Shown here: positions 18,501 through 29,450 of the stretch, piece by piece | How positions within the stretch are numbered: position 1 is the first letter of the stretch | Layout: every line of letters begins with the position of its first letter | Assembly: GCF_015767435.1 (NCBI RefSeq) | Contig: NZ_JADWOV010000323.1 | Coordinates: 1 to 64,000, forward strand | From: Polaribacter sp. BAL334 | GTDB taxonomy: Bacteria > Bacteroidota > Bacteroidia > Flavobacteriales > Flavobacteriaceae | DNA length: 64,000 nt | Direction: 5' to 3' | Notes under the pieces: generated by a model | Told to the model about the DNA's origin: nothing | What the model saw: only the letters and a program-made list of their open reading frames with translations | The model's database searches: none | Translations under genes and position numbers: made by a program

Positions 18501-19617
18501 CATCTACTAAATTTCGATAAGTCGAATTTGTATTATTCAATTCACCCAAATCCGCAAAAGCAACAATACTTCTAAAATCGTCAGTGGCAGCATTTCTATT
18601 AGTAATCCAAACTTCAATTCGAGTGATGTTTACTTGACTGCTTACCAAAGGATAGTTTTTTAAAGAATTTTCATAATTATCAATAAAAAACTGTGATAAG
18701 AAAAAGTGTCGATCATTGTCATAATCTGTTGCTCTTAATTCAAAAGGTTGAATAGAAGCGCCTGCTTCCGCAATGATATTTCTACTTTCTGAATTTTGTT
18801 GTGAGAAAATCCCTGTGACTGTAGTTTTTCCAAATTGTAATTTTGTTTTAACACCAAATAACGTTTGTGCACCATTGATCAACGAGTTTTTGATAGGCAT
18901 AGAAACGTTTCCGATTTCAATTCCTTGGATGATATCGTCTTCAGTAGGAGTGTAATCTAGTTTTATTAAATTCTGAAAATCAAATGTGGCTTGTGTGTCG
19001 TAATTGGCAGTAAACTCAAGCCTTTCACCCACTTTTGCACGCAAACTAGCATTGATTTGTTGGTCAAAATCGAAGGTAAAACTACGTCTATTTTCTTCTG
19101 AAATTTGTGGATTTTCTGTATTTTGATAGATAAAACCCAATTTCAAATTCAAATTTCCAGAAGGAGTAAATTTGATGGTATTTCCACCAAAAATAGTTTC
19201 AAAAAATTTAGAATTTACGTAATAATCAGGTAATAAATCTTTTTGTGCTTCTTTTGCCCCTTTTCGTTTGCTATTGGTTGCGCCAACTTTGTCTTTGAAA
19301 TACTGCAACATATCTCGTTTTAAGCGATATTGTTCGTATTCTTTTGGGGTTAAAAAAATAGGAGTTTTGGTATAATAATCTCCAATTTTTTCAACAATGA
19401 CATACATATTTAACTCTTTATCAAAAATGACAACTTTCTTTGCCAAATCATCTAAAAAAAGTCCCCCTTTTTGGGTGTGCTTAAAGTCGTATTTTAATGG
19501 AATAGTATCTTTTTTTATGCTAGTACTATCTTTAGATGCAGTTTGTGCAACTGCAAATTGACTTACTAATAAAGTAAAAAAAGTGGTTAAAAGTATTTTT
19601 TTCAAAACTTTAATCAA
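12571..19617 (-). CDS. sprA: SprA, outer-membrane translocon of the type IX secretion/gliding system
   Basis: 2348 aa, close to known SprA proteins (about 2400 aa). SprA/Sov forms the very large outer-membrane beta-barrel through which T9SS substrates leave the cell, including the SprB adhesin used in gliding. It has a signal peptide (about 1-25, ending VAQ), an N-terminal segment [22 protein letters not shown], repeated barrel-strand patterns throughout and a C-terminal aromatic-rich strand ending [11 protein letters not shown]. The frame is intact over 7 kb. It follows ruvA by 4 nt and precedes gcvH. Proteins with a T9SS C-terminal sorting domain must be encoded elsewhere. Confidence 0.97.
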   Translation of the reverse strand: MIKVLKKILLTTFFTLLVSQFAVAQTASKDSTSIKKDTIPLKYDFKHTQKGGLFLDDLAKKVVIFDKELNMYVIVEKIGDYYTKTPIFLTPKEYEQYRLKRDMLQYFKDKVGATNSKRKGAKEAQKDLLPDYYVNSKFFETIFGGNTIKFTPSGNLNLKLGFIYQNTENPQISEENRRSFTFDFDQQINASLRAKVGERLEFTANYDTQATFDFQNLIKLDYTPTEDDIIQGIEIGNVSMPIKNSLINGAQTLFGVKTKLQFGKTTVTGIFSQQNSESRNIIAEAGASIQPFELRATDYDNDRHFFLSQFFIDNYENSLKNYPLVSSQVNITRIEVWITNRNAATDDFRSIVAFADLGELNNTNSTYRNLVDDSGTVLPANAVSINSNGQVLFIPQNEANTIYDPTVLSGIRDISSVDNTLISRFQMDQGTDYSILENARRLTSNEYTLNPQLGYISLNRRLNDGEVLAVAYEYTVAGSVNGSTKRSFKVGEFSNDGIQAPQNLAVKLLRSEILQTFRRNTITNQDESFPTWRLMMKNVYALGAFPLTQDGFRFEIQYRDDDTGIPSNTLQNAQTAGIPNIPLIQLFDLDQLDQSQFRTADGFFDYVEGITVNSQNGYVIFPTAEPFGNGLENDLTNPADSKFLFKELYLNTKINIQNNFQNKDKYFLKGYFKSDNAGGIPIGAFNVPQGSVKVTAGGRQLVEGVDFVVDYQLGRVQILDPGLQASGTPINISTENNAVFNQQRKTFMGIDVEHRFSENFILGGTILNVMERPLTPKINFGSEPIDNTMFGLNVDFSTEVPYFTKLANKLPFVDTDAPSNLSVRADFAYLLPGSPKGIDVTGAATTYIDDFEASQIPISLISPLDWYEASTPRFFNGFNGDQSDLSYNYKRGKLAWYSIDQIFYGIGQTPTSVDADELSRAETRQINFRELFPNQQLDITQNAQIRTLDLAYFPEERGSYNFNPNATIVNGVAKLPNPETNWGGIMRALNTNNFDQANVEYIQFWVMDPYQNYSITTEEGLPNGVNPADISNQVGDLYINLGNISEDILRDNRKMFENGLPEDGLKIDGNNINKTTWGDVPRNPSIIYAFSEQDAARTNQDLGFDGLNDLEEKTLPGIGIYSSLDDPAADNFSFFRSSQLDALNASIIRRYKDFNNTQGNSPTLNQSTEPYPTSSTTYPDVEDINRDQTMNTVESYFEYKISMNRNDLVKGRNFIVDEKTTSVTLENGNTQETKWYQFRVPIRSGTPVNGITDFNSIRFIRMFLTNFKMPVVMRFGEFDLVRGDWRRYVRTINPTINPDRDLNQTELEGFEVGVVSIEQNNGSYIQPPGIERERLQGTTTVQLQNEQSVSLKVTSLEPNNTRAIYKNISVDLRRFKNLKMFMHLQGDEGFAAVIRLGTDLGENFYELELPLTVSSGGGSQLDVWPEENNLDAFLETFGKVKLERDAIGAPINEIFTSATQTDGLPYKISVKGNPTLAQLRTIMLGLKNTSVTNKTGEVWFNELRSSGFDNKAGWAAVINADANFADVANVSVSGSIKTIGFGNVEDRINQRSLDETKQYDVATTINLGKVLTPEKWGIQLPMSYSVGERFIDPKFDPQYQDVLLADAIDQNPNSEFSRDYTKRTSISFINVKKNRNPNSTKKPKFYDVENLAVSYSQNSEFHRDYNVQKYVNENVAASAAYNFNFDSKPIEFFKNNDSIFRSKYLKFIKDLNFNPIPKTIAINSRINRSYNEQQSRNLVPGLSAQPELIQRRFLFDWDYTIGFDLTKSLQLNFNATNNYIFDAFGSGEELQIFDNFFNTGRPNHYHQKLNVTYNIPLDKFPFLDFIKADYGYSADFDWQVSSQDQTILEQIGNVIQNANTHNINTDFSFDKIYKSFNFERLLLTKAQRQNAKDKNIRINPPKKLSFGKQLLKGTFDVLTSVKKATISYTENNGQFLQGYNEPIGFLGGAPTAFAFGSQVDIRNKALENGWLVTRVDGEEYFNKTYSRTQYNKLDYTFIVKPFNDLDIDIRGNKIQTTDISQQIDLIEGKNTFEDTPIFENGNFSTSFSMFSTAFTDGDALFQRMKDYRSIVANRLAAETGAPISGFGENSQQVMLPAFIAAYSGKSPTKVSTGLFRNIPIPNWTLRYNGLMKMDWFKKNFSSFVVSHGYKSSYTISSFTNNLQFDANNPYATTNAAGNYESQRLVAAATLVDEFSPLVRIDMKMKNSFSFRGEVKSDRTLTMNFNNSTLTNIEGIEYVVGLGYVFKNVKMNSRFTGKKVEMKGDINLRADVSLRDNLTQIRYIDEDNTQISGGQRLFSIKFTADYRLSANLTASFYYNHQSSRYAISTTFPRQAINAGFNIIYNLGGN

Positions 19618-19621
19618 TTGA

Positions 19622-20203
19622 TTATAAATTTTTTAAAGCGAGTTTAATGATTTTTTCAATGCTTGCCTCAGGATGTTCTTTTACAATAGCATTCACAATT
19701 TTTTCTGATTGTTTTCTTTGAAAACCTAAAACCTCCAAAGCAGATAACGCTTCATCTTTGTTGGTATTGTTTGTATGTACAGAAACTTCATCCATATCAA
19801 AGGTTTTCATGATTTTATCTTTCAAATCTACAATGACTCTTTGCGCAGTTTTGGCACCAATTCCTTTTACAGCCTGAATAACATGTACATTTTCTGATGC
19901 AATTGCTTGTTGAATTTCTTCTGATGTCATCGAAGAAAGCATTGTTCTTGCAATGCTTGGTCCAACTCCAGAAACAGAAATCAACAATTTAAAAACCTCT
20001 CTTTCTGTTTTTGTGATAAATCCGTATAAAATATGTGCATCTTCTCTTACAACCAAGTGCGAATATAGCGTAACATTTTCATCTGATGGCAAAGCCGTAA
20101 AAGTATTCAAAGAAATATGTAATAAATAGCCAACACCATTGCAATCCATGACAACATCTGTTGGATTTTTTTCAACCAATTTCCCCCTAATTTGTGTAAT
20201 CAT
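19622..20203 (-). CDS. ruvA: Holliday junction DNA helicase subunit RuvA
   Basis: 193 aa, standard. RuvA tetramers bind Holliday junctions and recruit the RuvB motor for branch migration. Domain I is at the N-terminus (MITQIRGKLVEKNPTDVVMD), domain II has the helix-hairpin-helix motifs (LLISVSGVGPSIARTML near 73-89 and IQAVKGIGAKTAQRVIVDLK near 108-127), and the C-terminal domain III (about 145-193) ends LALKNL. It lies 4 nt before sprA and 30 nt after maeB. Confidence 0.97.
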   Translation of the reverse strand: MITQIRGKLVEKNPTDVVMDCNGVGYLLHISLNTFTALPSDENVTLYSHLVVREDAHILYGFITKTEREVFKLLISVSGVGPSIARTMLSSMTSEEIQQAIASENVHVIQAVKGIGAKTAQRVIVDLKDKIMKTFDMDEVSVHTNNTNKDEALSALEVLGFQRKQSEKIVNAIVKEHPEASIEKIIKLALKNL

Positions 20204-20233
20204 ATCCTCTTTTTCAGCGCCTAATGTAGTAAT

Positions 20234-22510
20234 TTATTTTTTCTTTTCTCTTTGTTGTGCATCAACGGCTGCCAAAGCTGCCATATTTACCATTTCATCA
20301 ACACTTGCACCTAACTGTAAAACGTGTACAGGTTTGCTTAATCCTAAAATTACGGGACCAATAGAATCAGCACCATGCACTTCTTTAAACAATTTGTAGG
20401 TAATATTTGCAGATTCTAAATTTGGGAAAATCAACACATTTACTTTTTTTCCATTCAGTTTTGAAAATGGAAATTCTTTTGCCAATAATTCAGGATTTAA
20501 AGCAAAATCCGATTGAATTTCTCCATCTACCACTGCATTTGGATAATTTCTATGAATATAAGCAACAGCTTCACTGATTTTTTCTGAACTTTCAGATTTT
20601 GACGAACCAAAATTAGAAAATGATACCATGGCAACATTCGGTTTCATCCCAAACATTTTTACCAAATTGGAAGTCATTTGCGTAATTTTTATCAAATCTT
20701 TTGCAGTTGGATTGATATTGATTGTTGTATCAGCCAAAAACAACGGACCTTGTTTGGTAATCATCAAATTACATGCTGCAACTCTTGTTATTCCTTTGTC
20801 TTTTTCAATCAATTCTAAAATGGGTTTTACCACACTTGGATAAGGTCTTGAATATCCAGTAATTAAGGCATCAGCTTCGTTTTCATTGACCATCATTGCC
20901 GCAAAATAATTGCGTTCACGCATTAATTTTTTGGCTTCTGTAAGTGTTCTTCCTTTTCGTTGACGGCTTTTCCAATAAGATTCTCCATAACGATTTCTAC
21001 GATCATCTTCTTCATCTGTTTTTGGGTCTAATATGGGCACTTCAGCTGTAAAACCAATTTCTTCTTTGAGTGCTAAAATCACTTCTTTTCTTCCCAGTAA
21101 AATCGGTAAACCAATTTTTTCATCATGCACTCTTTGTGCTGCTTTTAGCACATCCAAATAATCAGCTTCTGCAAAAACAATTCTTTTCAAATTACTTTTT
21201 GCTCGGTTGTGAATCATTCTAATTTCCTTTCTTCCTGAACCAGAACGTTCCATCAATTCTTCACGATATTTTTCCCAATCAGTGATTGGCTCTAAAGCAA
21301 CACCAGATTCAATGGCCGCTTTTGCAATCGCAGGTGGAATTTCATAAATCAATCTTGGGTCAAAAGGTTTTGGAATGATGTATTCTTTACCAAAAGTCAA
21401 ACTCACTTCATCATATACAATATTTACTTGTTCAGGAACTGATTTTTTTGCCAAATCAGCCAAAGCATGCACAGCTGCCATTTTCATTTCTTCATTGATC
21501 TTGGTTGCTCTCACATCCAAAGCACCTCTGAAAATAAATGGAAAACCCAATACATTATTCACCTGATTAGGATGATCAGATCTTCCTGTTGCCATGATAA
21601 TATCTTTTCTGGTGGCAATTGCTACATCATAATTGATTTCTGGAACTGGATTTGCCATTGCAAAAACAATCGGATTTTTTGCCATTGTTAGCAACATTTC
21701 AGGAGTCACCACATTTCCTTGTGATAAGCCAATAAAAACATCGGCATTTTTCATGGCTTCTTCTAACGTGTATAAATCTTGTGAAGTCGCAAATTCAGCT
21801 TTTTCCGAAGTCAAATTATCACGGTCTTTTCTGATCACACCTTTGCTATCACACATGACAATATTTTCGGTTTTTGCTCCCAATCTTAGATATAAACGTG
21901 TACAAGAAATGGCTGCAGCTCCAGCACCATTCACTACAATTTTTACTTTAGAAAAATCTTTTTTGGCAATTTCAATCGCATTTTTTAAAGCTGCTGCTGA
22001 AATAATGGCAGTTCCATGTTGGTCATCATGCATCACAGGAATGTCTAATTCCTCTTTCAATCTGCGTTCTATTTCAAACGCTTCAGGAGCTTTGATATCT
22101 TCTAAGTTGATACCACCAAAAGTGGGTGCAATCGCTTTGACTACTTGAATAAATCTTTCAACATCGGTTTCATTCACTTCAATATCAAAAACGTCAATAT
22201 CAGCAAAAATTTTGAATAGAACTCCTTTTCCCTCCATCACGGGTTTTGAGGCTTCAGGGCCAATATCACCCAAACCTAAAACGGCTGTTCCATTAGAAAT
22301 TACAGCAACCAAATTTCCTTTGGAAGTATATTTATAAACATTGTTTTTATCTTTCGCAATTTCCAAACAAGGCTCAGCAACACCTGGCGAATATGCCAAG
22401 GCTAAATCATGTTGTGTTGCGTATTTTTTGGTAGGAACTACTTCTATTTTCCCAGGTTTTGGTTTTGCATGATACAATAAAGCTTCATGTCTTTTTCTAG
22501 AATCGCTCAT
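20234..22510 (-). CDS. maeB: NADP-dependent malic enzyme with C-terminal phosphotransacetylase-like domain
   Basis: 758 aa from the ATG at 22510 ([17 protein letters not shown]). An ATG at 22537 would start too close to the -7 element at 22539-22546. It decarboxylates malate to pyruvate with NADP. The malic enzyme domain (about 10-420) has YSPGVAEPC, the divalent-metal/substrate region [10 protein letters not shown] and [12 protein letters not shown]; the C-terminal domain (about 430-758) resembles phosphate acetyltransferase and is thought to be regulatory. It has its own promoter and leads into ruvA-sprA. Confidence 0.95.
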   Translation of the reverse strand: MSDSRKRHEALLYHAKPKPGKIEVVPTKKYATQHDLALAYSPGVAEPCLEIAKDKNNVYKYTSKGNLVAVISNGTAVLGLGDIGPEASKPVMEGKGVLFKIFADIDVFDIEVNETDVERFIQVVKAIAPTFGGINLEDIKAPEAFEIERRLKEELDIPVMHDDQHGTAIISAAALKNAIEIAKKDFSKVKIVVNGAGAAAISCTRLYLRLGAKTENIVMCDSKGVIRKDRDNLTSEKAEFATSQDLYTLEEAMKNADVFIGLSQGNVVTPEMLLTMAKNPIVFAMANPVPEINYDVAIATRKDIIMATGRSDHPNQVNNVLGFPFIFRGALDVRATKINEEMKMAAVHALADLAKKSVPEQVNIVYDEVSLTFGKEYIIPKPFDPRLIYEIPPAIAKAAIESGVALEPITDWEKYREELMERSGSGRKEIRMIHNRAKSNLKRIVFAEADYLDVLKAAQRVHDEKIGLPILLGRKEVILALKEEIGFTAEVPILDPKTDEEDDRRNRYGESYWKSRQRKGRTLTEAKKLMRERNYFAAMMVNENEADALITGYSRPYPSVVKPILELIEKDKGITRVAACNLMITKQGPLFLADTTININPTAKDLIKITQMTSNLVKMFGMKPNVAMVSFSNFGSSKSESSEKISEAVAYIHRNYPNAVVDGEIQSDFALNPELLAKEFPFSKLNGKKVNVLIFPNLESANITYKLFKEVHGADSIGPVILGLSKPVHVLQLGASVDEMVNMAALAAVDAQQREKKK

Positions 22511-22538
22511 AATTTGGTTGTTTGCTAGTTTAAGCATA

Positions 22539-22568
22539 CAAATATATAGTTTTCAATCAAAGAGCAAA
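22539..22568 (-). promoter_or_regulatory. Promoter of maeB (-33 TTTG, -7 TATATTTG)
   Basis: On the minus strand TTTG (22568-22565) is followed after 18 nt by TATATTTG (22546-22539). Spacing and both elements fit the Bacteroidetes consensus, and they support the ATG at 22510. Confidence 0.75.
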
Positions 22569-22609
22569 GGAAGTTTTTAATCTTTTAAATAATCAAACTT
22601 GTTGATTTT

Positions 22610-24334
22610 TCAGAAAAAAAGGGTGTTCTTAGTTTTATTTTCTTCATACGAAATAGAAAATGAACTTGTTTTGAGATTTGCATCCAAAGTAGCAAAGGAT
22701 GTCTCATTTCTCCAAGTAATTTGTAATTGTTCTTTTGAACTATTTTGAAATTCAATATTTCCTAAAAATGCAGATAAATTATTTCGTAACTGAATGATTT
22801 TTAATTGATTTGAAACCACATTTTTATTGATAGATTTTTCAATTTCTTCCATAGAAATCGCTGTTCTATTGATTTCTTTGTGGCCTCCACTTCCTGCGTT
22901 ATCTGCGGCTTCATAATTGTTTTTGCCTGCGAATACATCTAAATACCAAACTTGTGGAATTCCAGGCATAAATAATTGAATGGCTCTTGCCAGTAATAGT
23001 TTTTGCTCATCTTCACCTAAAGCGCTAAAAAATGTCGCATTTATTTGATAATAGGATAATTTTTTTCCAGCAGCGTCATATAAATTTTTAATTCTTCCTC
23101 CTCTTTTTAGAATGATTTCCATCAAATCATCAATTTCAGTGTCATTTAATAATCCTTTTTGATTTTCTTTGCCTTTCAGGTCTAAAATTGGGATGCCATC
23201 ATGACAACCAAGCATGTTAATGGTGTTGTATTTTTTGGTAATAATTTCGTCAATCCAGTGAATTAATGCTGAATTGTTTTTTGTTTCAAGTGTGTGAATT
23301 AGCAATCCTGGCAGGAAAAAATCGTAGAAATGATATCCTTTTTGTGCAACTTCTTCATGAAGATGCAATCCATATTCTGCATGAATTTCGGGCAAAACAA
23401 TCAAATCATTTTTGGTGGCAATTTGTTGAATTCTATCCAAATAATTCCAAGTTCCTGGTTTGTTGAAAAAGTTAGTTTCCCCAACCTCTTTATGCAAATA
23501 GGCAAATGCATCTAGTCGTAAAATTTTGCAACCGAATTTTTTTAATTTTTTCAGAGTTTCTTCATAAAAACCCCACACCAATTCACTTTTTGCATTCACA
23601 TCCATTTGCCCTAAAAAGCATTTGTTTTTTTGGATGATTTGAAGAATGTTTTCTTTCAAGTAGTTGTTTTCTTCAAAATCAATGTTTTCTATCTCCATTT
23701 TTTGGTCAATAGCATCATTTATTTTTTGACAAATAAAAGCAGTTTGATTTTCAGGAATTCCATCAATCTTTGAAAAATCATCTTTTGTGAATTTTTTGTA
23801 GGTTATTTCTTGATAAAAAGTATTCCAATACGGTTTTTCTGTTCCATCAGGAAAAGGAACTTTCAGAATTGGCAATCCAGATTTACGCATGAATAATTTT
23901 TGAAGAAATTCGTAATTTGGAATAACAATTCCCTCTTCATTTATGATTCCATGGTTTTCCCAAAAGTCATTCCAATTGATAAAAAAATCTTTATAAATTG
24001 ACTTTTCTCCATGCTCAAGTAAGTCTTTGAACTGAGGAGAAGCCACAGAAAGATGATTGAGAACAATATCGAATTTTAGTTGGATATTTAGATTTTTAAG
24101 CGCAGTTACATCCTCAGCAGTTACTAATTCTTCATTCAAATTATAATCAATAATCGAAAAACCTCTATCCAAATCACTGTTGAAAAAAGTAGGTAGTAAA
24201 TAGCAAAATGAAAATGTATTTTCCAATTCTTTTTTTTGAAAAAAAGTGACCAAATCACTCAGTTTTGTTCCAATACTATCAGGATATGCATTGAACATTA
24301 CTCCATTTCTAAGGCTATTTTTAGGATTATTCAT
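22610..24334 (-). CDS. Sucrose phosphorylase-like glycoside hydrolase (GH13 subfamily 18 type)
   Basis: 574 aa. Sucrose phosphorylases split sucrose with phosphate into glucose 1-phosphate and fructose. The (beta/alpha)8 barrel catalytic residues are visible: nucleophile D275 in LRLDAFAYLHKEVG, acid/base E316 in LPEIHAEYG, and D379 in GCHDGIPILD, an arrangement close to GH13_18 enzymes. PGIPQVWYLDVFAGKNN near 475 is typical of this group. There is no signal peptide, so it is cytosolic. It is last in the operon receptor-permease-fructokinase-phosphorylase, 21 nt after the kinase. A related phosphorylase specificity (for example glucosylglycerate) is possible, but a fructokinase next door favours sucrose. 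Confidence 0.85.
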   Translation of the reverse strand: MNNPKNSLRNGVMFNAYPDSIGTKLSDLVTFFQKKELENTFSFCYLLPTFFNSDLDRGFSIIDYNLNEELVTAEDVTALKNLNIQLKFDIVLNHLSVASPQFKDLLEHGEKSIYKDFFINWNDFWENHGIINEEGIVIPNYEFLQKLFMRKSGLPILKVPFPDGTEKPYWNTFYQEITYKKFTKDDFSKIDGIPENQTAFICQKINDAIDQKMEIENIDFEENNYLKENILQIIQKNKCFLGQMDVNAKSELVWGFYEETLKKLKKFGCKILRLDAFAYLHKEVGETNFFNKPGTWNYLDRIQQIATKNDLIVLPEIHAEYGLHLHEEVAQKGYHFYDFFLPGLLIHTLETKNNSALIHWIDEIITKKYNTINMLGCHDGIPILDLKGKENQKGLLNDTEIDDLMEIILKRGGRIKNLYDAAGKKLSYYQINATFFSALGEDEQKLLLARAIQLFMPGIPQVWYLDVFAGKNNYEAADNAGSGGHKEINRTAISMEEIEKSINKNVVSNQLKIIQLRNNLSAFLGNIEFQNSSKEQLQITWRNETSFATLDANLKTSSFSISYEENKTKNTLFF

Positions 24335-24355
24335 AAAATTGGCTGTCTTTAAATT

Positions 24356-25294
24356 TTATAAAATTTTTGAAAGAATATTGATGTTTTCTGGCAATCTACC
24401 CACATTTTGAAGTTTTAATGCGGCTAATTTTAGCGCAATTGTCAAGCAATCTTCTAAACTTTTTTTGTTGATGTAAGCAAACAAAAATCCTGACCAAAAT
24501 GCATCTCCAGCTCCAGTTGTATCTAAAACTTCTTCGACTTTTATAGCTGGAAATTGAATGATTTTCTGATTTCTTTCCGACAAAATAACGCCTTTACTAC
24601 CCAAAGTAAGGCATACAATATCAACACCTTCTTGATGAAAAAAATCAAATATTTCTTGATGAGAAATGCCTTTGTGAAACAACCTTGCCATGTCATCTTC
24701 ACTAATTTTTACCAAAGGATTCAGTTTACAATACGCTTTGATAGTTTCAATGGCATTTTCTCTACTATCCCACAATTTCCCTGAGTAATTGACATCAATA
24801 CTCAATTTACAGCCCAACTCAAAAGCCTCTGCAGCTTTTTTCAAAATAGTGGTTTGTGCAGGATTTTTACTCAGCGCAAAACAAGTTGTGTGAAAAATCT
24901 TCGTATCTAAAAGTGTTTTTTGACTAATTTGACTTTCAAAAATGCAAGAATCAGCATCTCTATATGGAATAAAATCAGGAGTAGCATTTGATTTTGATAC
25001 AAAAATAACACTCGTATTATGTTCTGGAAGTTGATTGATATGAGTTGTTTCAATTCCAACTTCCTGCAATCTGTTGATGATATATTCTCCAAAACCATCT
25101 TTACCAACTGCAGAAACTAATTGGGAATTCAATCCAAGTCTTTTGCAATTTAGAGAAACATTGGTTGGAGAACCTCCTAAATATCGGTGATAATCTCTTG
25201 TATGATTGATAAATACATCATTTTGATGTCCTATAAAATCAACTAAGACTTCACCAACACATAAAACATCAATATTTTTACTTACTTTTTTCAA
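24356..25294 (-). CDS. PfkB-family sugar kinase, probable fructokinase
   Basis: 312 aa. It would phosphorylate the fructose released by the phosphorylase. PfkB signatures: the N-terminal substrate-binding loop YLGGSPTNVSLNCKRLGL near 39-56 and the C-terminal anion-hole/catalytic motif DTTGAGDAFWSGFLFAY near 257-273, in which the last Asp (GAGD) is the base. It is cytosolic. The gene is 39 nt downstream of the permease and 21 nt upstream of the phosphorylase. Other ketose specificity cannot be excluded from sequence alone. Confidence 0.88.
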   Translation of the reverse strand: MKKVSKNIDVLCVGEVLVDFIGHQNDVFINHTRDYHRYLGGSPTNVSLNCKRLGLNSQLVSAVGKDGFGEYIINRLQEVGIETTHINQLPEHNTSVIFVSKSNATPDFIPYRDADSCIFESQISQKTLLDTKIFHTTCFALSKNPAQTTILKKAAEAFELGCKLSIDVNYSGKLWDSRENAIETIKAYCKLNPLVKISEDDMARLFHKGISHQEIFDFFHQEGVDIVCLTLGSKGVILSERNQKIIQFPAIKVEEVLDTTGAGDAFWSGFLFAYINKKSLEDCLTIALKLAALKLQNVGRLPENINILSKIL

Positions 25295-25333
25295 TGGGAT
25301 TTTATTTCTAAATTTATATACTTTTCACTTTTT

Positions 25334-26644
25334 CTATTTTTCACTTTTTGGTTCTTGGAGACGCAATGCCAATAGTCCAGCAATTATAAAAAACACACCT
25401 CCCAATAAAATGGCATTTACAGCACTGTTATTGAGCAAATTTTTTACAATTGGGCCAAAAGTGATTGTTTGAATTCCCATTGGAATTACAATCATCATGT
25501 TTACAATTCCCATGTAAACGCCTCGTCTTTCTTGAGGTACAATTTTTGAAACCATGGAATATGGAATTCCCATCATGGCTGCCCAACCAATTCCAAATAA
25601 CACCATTGGAAGTAAAACCAGCATCGAATTTTCAATAAACGGAATTGAAATCATGGCAATTCCTGTTAAAAACAAACTAGTGACATACACTTTTTTTCCA
25701 CCCCATTTTAAAGCCAAAGGCACTAAAGCAAGCGCAAAAATGATGGTTGAAATATTGTAAGTTGTATTCATTTTTGCAGCTTGACTCAATGCTTCTGATT
25801 TGTCAAAACCCATACTTTCTTGAAACATTGGAGAAATAAATTGCCAATAAATAAACAATGCATACCACTGAAAAAGATATACTCCAGCCAATTTCCACAT
25901 AAATTTTGGCATGTCTTTTATAGCGTTTGTAATCTCTAAAAAAGGTGTTTTTATTCTCTCTAAAATTGGCAGCGCATTGTGTTTTTCAATTTCTTTTAAT
26001 TCATTGTCAGATGGAGGAATTTCGGGCGTTTTTAAAACAGACCAAATAATCGTAGCAACTGATAAAATAGCTCCTAGGAAAAAGGAATAATACAGCCAGT
26101 TTGGAATGCTATTAGAGACTGAATCAAGAGTTTCTGGTTGTGAAAACCAATCCTGAAAAATAAAAATAGACGCATTTGCAAGTACAATTCCTGCACCTAC
26201 AAACAAACTTTGCATTTGGTATCCAAAGCTCAATTGATGATTGGGTAATTTATCACCCACAAAAGCGCGATAAGGTTCCATTGCCATGTTGTTTCCAACG
26301 TCTAAAATCCAAAGTAATCCAACTGCAAACCATAAAGAAGGACTATAAGGAAAAGCGAATAAACACAAACTTCCTATCAATGCTCCAATCAAAAAAAATG
26401 GTTTTCTTCTACCAAAACGCGGTGACCAAGTTTTGTCTGAAATAGCTCCAATAATTGGTTGAATGATCAAACCCGTTACTGGGCCTGCCAAATTGAGCAG
26501 AGGCAAATCTTCATGATGTGCGCCTAAAAATGAAAAAATAGGATTTACGGCAGTTTGTTGCAATCCAAAACTGAATTGAATTCCCAAGAATCCAACATTC
26601 ATATTGAATATTTGCCAAAAAGATAAACTTGGTTTCGAGTTCAT
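25334..26644 (-). CDS. MFS sugar permease of the SLC45/sucrose transporter type
   Basis: 436 aa with about 12 helices. The loop between helices 2 and 3, SDKTWSPRFGRRKPFFLIGA near 68-87, carries the RxGRRxPF signature of plant SUT/SLC45-type sucrose-proton symporters. It would move sucrose across the inner membrane after the TonB receptor brings it through the outer membrane. It lies between the receptor (103 nt upstream, with a hairpin in the gap) and the fructokinase (39 nt downstream). Confidence 0.88.
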   Translation of the reverse strand: MNSKPSLSFWQIFNMNVGFLGIQFSFGLQQTAVNPIFSFLGAHHEDLPLLNLAGPVTGLIIQPIIGAISDKTWSPRFGRRKPFFLIGALIGSLCLFAFPYSPSLWFAVGLLWILDVGNNMAMEPYRAFVGDKLPNHQLSFGYQMQSLFVGAGIVLANASIFIFQDWFSQPETLDSVSNSIPNWLYYSFFLGAILSVATIIWSVLKTPEIPPSDNELKEIEKHNALPILERIKTPFLEITNAIKDMPKFMWKLAGVYLFQWYALFIYWQFISPMFQESMGFDKSEALSQAAKMNTTYNISTIIFALALVPLALKWGGKKVYVTSLFLTGIAMISIPFIENSMLVLLPMVLFGIGWAAMMGIPYSMVSKIVPQERRGVYMGIVNMMIVIPMGIQTITFGPIVKNLLNNSAVNAILLGGVFFIIAGLLALRLQEPKSEK

Positions 26645-26674
26645 GATGGATTTGTTTTACTTGTTTTATGAATG

Positions 26675-26707
26675 AAAGAGTCAACGATTCAGTATCACTG
26701 ACTCTTT
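26675..26707 (-). repeat. Intercistronic hairpin between receptor and permease genes
   Basis: AAAGAGTCA (26675-26683) pairs with TGACTCTTT (26699-26707) around a 15-nt loop. There is no long U-tract on the minus strand, so it resembles a processing or stability hairpin more than a terminator. Confidence 0.5.
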
Positions 26708-26747
26708 TCAATCAATTCAAAACTACACTTAATAATTCACTTTTAAT

Positions 26748-29369
26748 TTAAAAACTATACGTTAATCCCATTGAGATAGAACGACCTGGAACTGGTCTTG
26801 CTCTTACTATATTTACTTGGTTTTCAACAATGCTTCCTTCTTCAGATTCTGTAATTCCTAAGCTGTCGAATAAATTATTTACGGATAAATTTGCATTTAA
26901 ATTTTTGGTAACTCCAACATTTACAAAGCTATTTACGATGGTAAATCCTGGTAAGATCAACTCATTATTATCTTGCGCAAAAGCTTTGCTTTGTCCAATA
27001 AAACTTAAACCAATAGCATTTTGATTGGTTTTTCCAAAGTTGTAAGTAGGTATAAAACTATAAATAAAATCAGGCTGTCTTCTTGGAGCATTTCCTTTGT
27101 TTGCGCCAGATTCAATAGAAGCATTAGTATAAGTTACACCACCTCTAATATCAAATTTATCAGAAAATTTATACGTTCCTTCCAATTCAATACCTGCAGA
27201 TTTGTAATCATTTTCTATGATGCTGTTTGATGTAGCTTCAAAACCACCTTCTTCTTTGGTGTTTGCAAAAAATAACGTTGCATATAAAGACCCTTTTTCA
27301 AAACCTCTTTTATATCCGAATTCGGCTTGTGTTATGAAATCAAGCGCATTGATTCTGTCACTATTGGTATATTCTAATCCTGAAAATAAAATTCTATCCG
27401 CTTTTGCAGCAGCACCTTTACTCAATCTTGCAAAAACTGCTTGATTGTCTTGTAATTTATAGTTTAATCCCAAAGAGTATGAAACATAATTGTAATCGTA
27501 ATTTACAGTAGTCACATTCGAATTATCAACAGCAAAAACATTTTGCTCAGGAACAGAAATCACACCATCATTGTTTACATCAAACTCTCTTGATGAACCT
27601 CCAGCAAATGAACCATCCACGTTTCCGTTATCAAAACGAATACTTGCGTCAATATTAAATTTCTCTGAAGCTTCAATAGAAACACTTGCATATGGTGCAG
27701 AAACATTGTATTTTGTATCATAATTTCTGTGAAGATTTCCCCAAAAAGGAGTTCCGTAAGCATACAATCCATTTTCACTTAAAGGATTATTGGCTGCATC
27801 AAAAACATTGATCAATCTTGCGTTTGTATCATTTACTTCTTGCAAATAAGAATTCCATAACCAAGACATTGAAACATTTTGAATCGATTTAAAATAACCC
27901 AATGTTACATTTACTTTGTCAAAAGTTTTTGACAATTTAAAATCATTCATAAAGTTGTTGAAGTTGTTCAATTCCACATCAAACATGTGAATCCTTGATA
28001 CCAAACTATTTCCAGAAACTGCTGAACCATCATTGGCAAATTGCAATGTAGAACCAGCCCCAAAAGAAGAAGCAATATCATTTGCAGTAGCAACTTGCGC
28101 AGGAAAAGGCGAAACAAAATTTCCATTATTAACAGAAAATCTTCCGTTATTATTTATTTTCCAACCTTCAGACAAATCAAATGACGCTTCTAGTCCTATC
28201 GATTTTGACATTGGATTCATTCCGTCAGAAACATCAGATCTTCTTAACTGTCCATCTGCTCCCAATCCAACATTTTGCATTAAATAAGGTGTGTGAGATG
28301 TACCTCTTGTTGCGCTAAAATTACGAGCATTAGCCCAAGAAGGATTGCTATTTGTGCCAGAAACCGCAATTGGCATTGGCAAATAAGCAATTGCTCTATC
28401 ATTTAATAATTTTGTATACAATCTAACGTAGCCATTTTTAAATTCTTTGGTCAAGTTAAATTTGAATTGACCACCGTTATTTGCAGTGAAACCAGTTTCT
28501 CTCATGCCTTCTCCAACTCTGTAAAATCCACCAACATGAAAATACAATCCTTCTGAAATAGGTGCTCCATAATCAAAATCAGTTCTGAAAGAATCAAAAT
28601 CCAATCCAAAAGTAGTTCCTAAACTTCCTCCTTCGTTTTTGCCATTTTTACTAATTAAGTTGATGATTGCTCCAGGAGAATTTGACGAAAGAGTAGAAGC
28701 AGAACCTCCTCTAATTGCTTCAATTCTGCCAATACTATTGTCAAATCTTGTAAAAATATCTGCAGTTGCAAAAGACATATCTCCAAATAACAATACAGGC
28801 AAACCATCTTCTTGTAGTTGCACATATTTTGAACCTCCAGAAGAAACTGGCACACCTCTTACAGCAATGTTTGAGTTTCCTTCACCACCAGAAGATTCTG
28901 AACGAATACCAGGAATGGTTCTGAAAATTTCTGCAGTAGTTCTTGGCGCAGATTGTGCAATAACATTTGGTTTAATAGTTGTAATAGAAATACTAGAAGC
29001 GATTTTAGATTTCGGATTTGTAACTCCAGTAATTACAATTTCATCAAGTGATTCTGCGTTTTCTTTGATAACAATATCAACGGTCATATTTTTTGAGTTG
29101 ACACTGATTTGTTTTTTAAAATTATCATAACCCACATATGATGCAATTAATGTGTACTCTCCATTTGGAACATTTGCGATAGAATAATTTCCATCAAAAT
29201 CGGATGTTGTTCCCATTGTAGTTCCTTTAATAATGATATTAACACCAGGAATTGCCTGATTGTTATTGTCTTTCACAATCCCAGAAATGGTGGATTGGGC
29301 AAAAAATACTGTTGATGATAGCAGTAAAACCATCAGAACAGCAAACCTAAATTGTAAATGTTTTTTCAT
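26748..29369 (-). CDS. TonB-dependent receptor, probable sucrose receptor
   Basis: 873 aa. It has a signal peptide (about 1-24, ending FAQ), a carboxypeptidase-like regulatory domain (about 25-110, with GIVKDNNNQAIPGVNIIIKG), a plug domain (about 115-235, with GIRSESSGGEGNSNIAVRG) and a C-terminal 22-strand barrel ending in GRSISMGLTYSF. It imports its ligand through the outer membrane using TonB energy. No SusD-like lipoprotein is adjacent, unlike SusC/SusD systems. It heads the operon with permease, fructokinase and sucrose phosphorylase, which makes sucrose the likely ligand. Its promoter region holds two LacI-type operators. Confidence 0.9.
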   Translation of the reverse strand: MKKHLQFRFAVLMVLLLSSTVFFAQSTISGIVKDNNNQAIPGVNIIIKGTTMGTTSDFDGNYSIANVPNGEYTLIASYVGYDNFKKQISVNSKNMTVDIVIKENAESLDEIVITGVTNPKSKIASSISITTIKPNVIAQSAPRTTAEIFRTIPGIRSESSGGEGNSNIAVRGVPVSSGGSKYVQLQEDGLPVLLFGDMSFATADIFTRFDNSIGRIEAIRGGSASTLSSNSPGAIINLISKNGKNEGGSLGTTFGLDFDSFRTDFDYGAPISEGLYFHVGGFYRVGEGMRETGFTANNGGQFKFNLTKEFKNGYVRLYTKLLNDRAIAYLPMPIAVSGTNSNPSWANARNFSATRGTSHTPYLMQNVGLGADGQLRRSDVSDGMNPMSKSIGLEASFDLSEGWKINNNGRFSVNNGNFVSPFPAQVATANDIASSFGAGSTLQFANDGSAVSGNSLVSRIHMFDVELNNFNNFMNDFKLSKTFDKVNVTLGYFKSIQNVSMSWLWNSYLQEVNDTNARLINVFDAANNPLSENGLYAYGTPFWGNLHRNYDTKYNVSAPYASVSIEASEKFNIDASIRFDNGNVDGSFAGGSSREFDVNNDGVISVPEQNVFAVDNSNVTTVNYDYNYVSYSLGLNYKLQDNQAVFARLSKGAAAKADRILFSGLEYTNSDRINALDFITQAEFGYKRGFEKGSLYATLFFANTKEEGGFEATSNSIIENDYKSAGIELEGTYKFSDKFDIRGGVTYTNASIESGANKGNAPRRQPDFIYSFIPTYNFGKTNQNAIGLSFIGQSKAFAQDNNELILPGFTIVNSFVNVGVTKNLNANLSVNNLFDSLGITESEEGSIVENQVNIVRARPVPGRSISMGLTYSF

Positions 29370-29450
29370 GTTAAATTGTAAATTAGATAAAAATTTGATT
29401 ATTATTTTGAGTAAATGTAGATTTTAACATAATTAATTTTACAAATAAGC

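Noticed and set aside
13552-18955. Several plus-strand ORFs of 60-111 codons
   Set aside because: All are shadows of sprA, whose frame is open and family-consistent throughout.
21633-22148. 171-codon plus-strand ORF
   Set aside because: It is antisense to maeB, which is intact and conserved; no family signature in the antisense reading.
28639-29130. 163-codon plus-strand ORF
   Set aside because: Antisense to the plug region of the TonB receptor; composition is that of a shadow frame.
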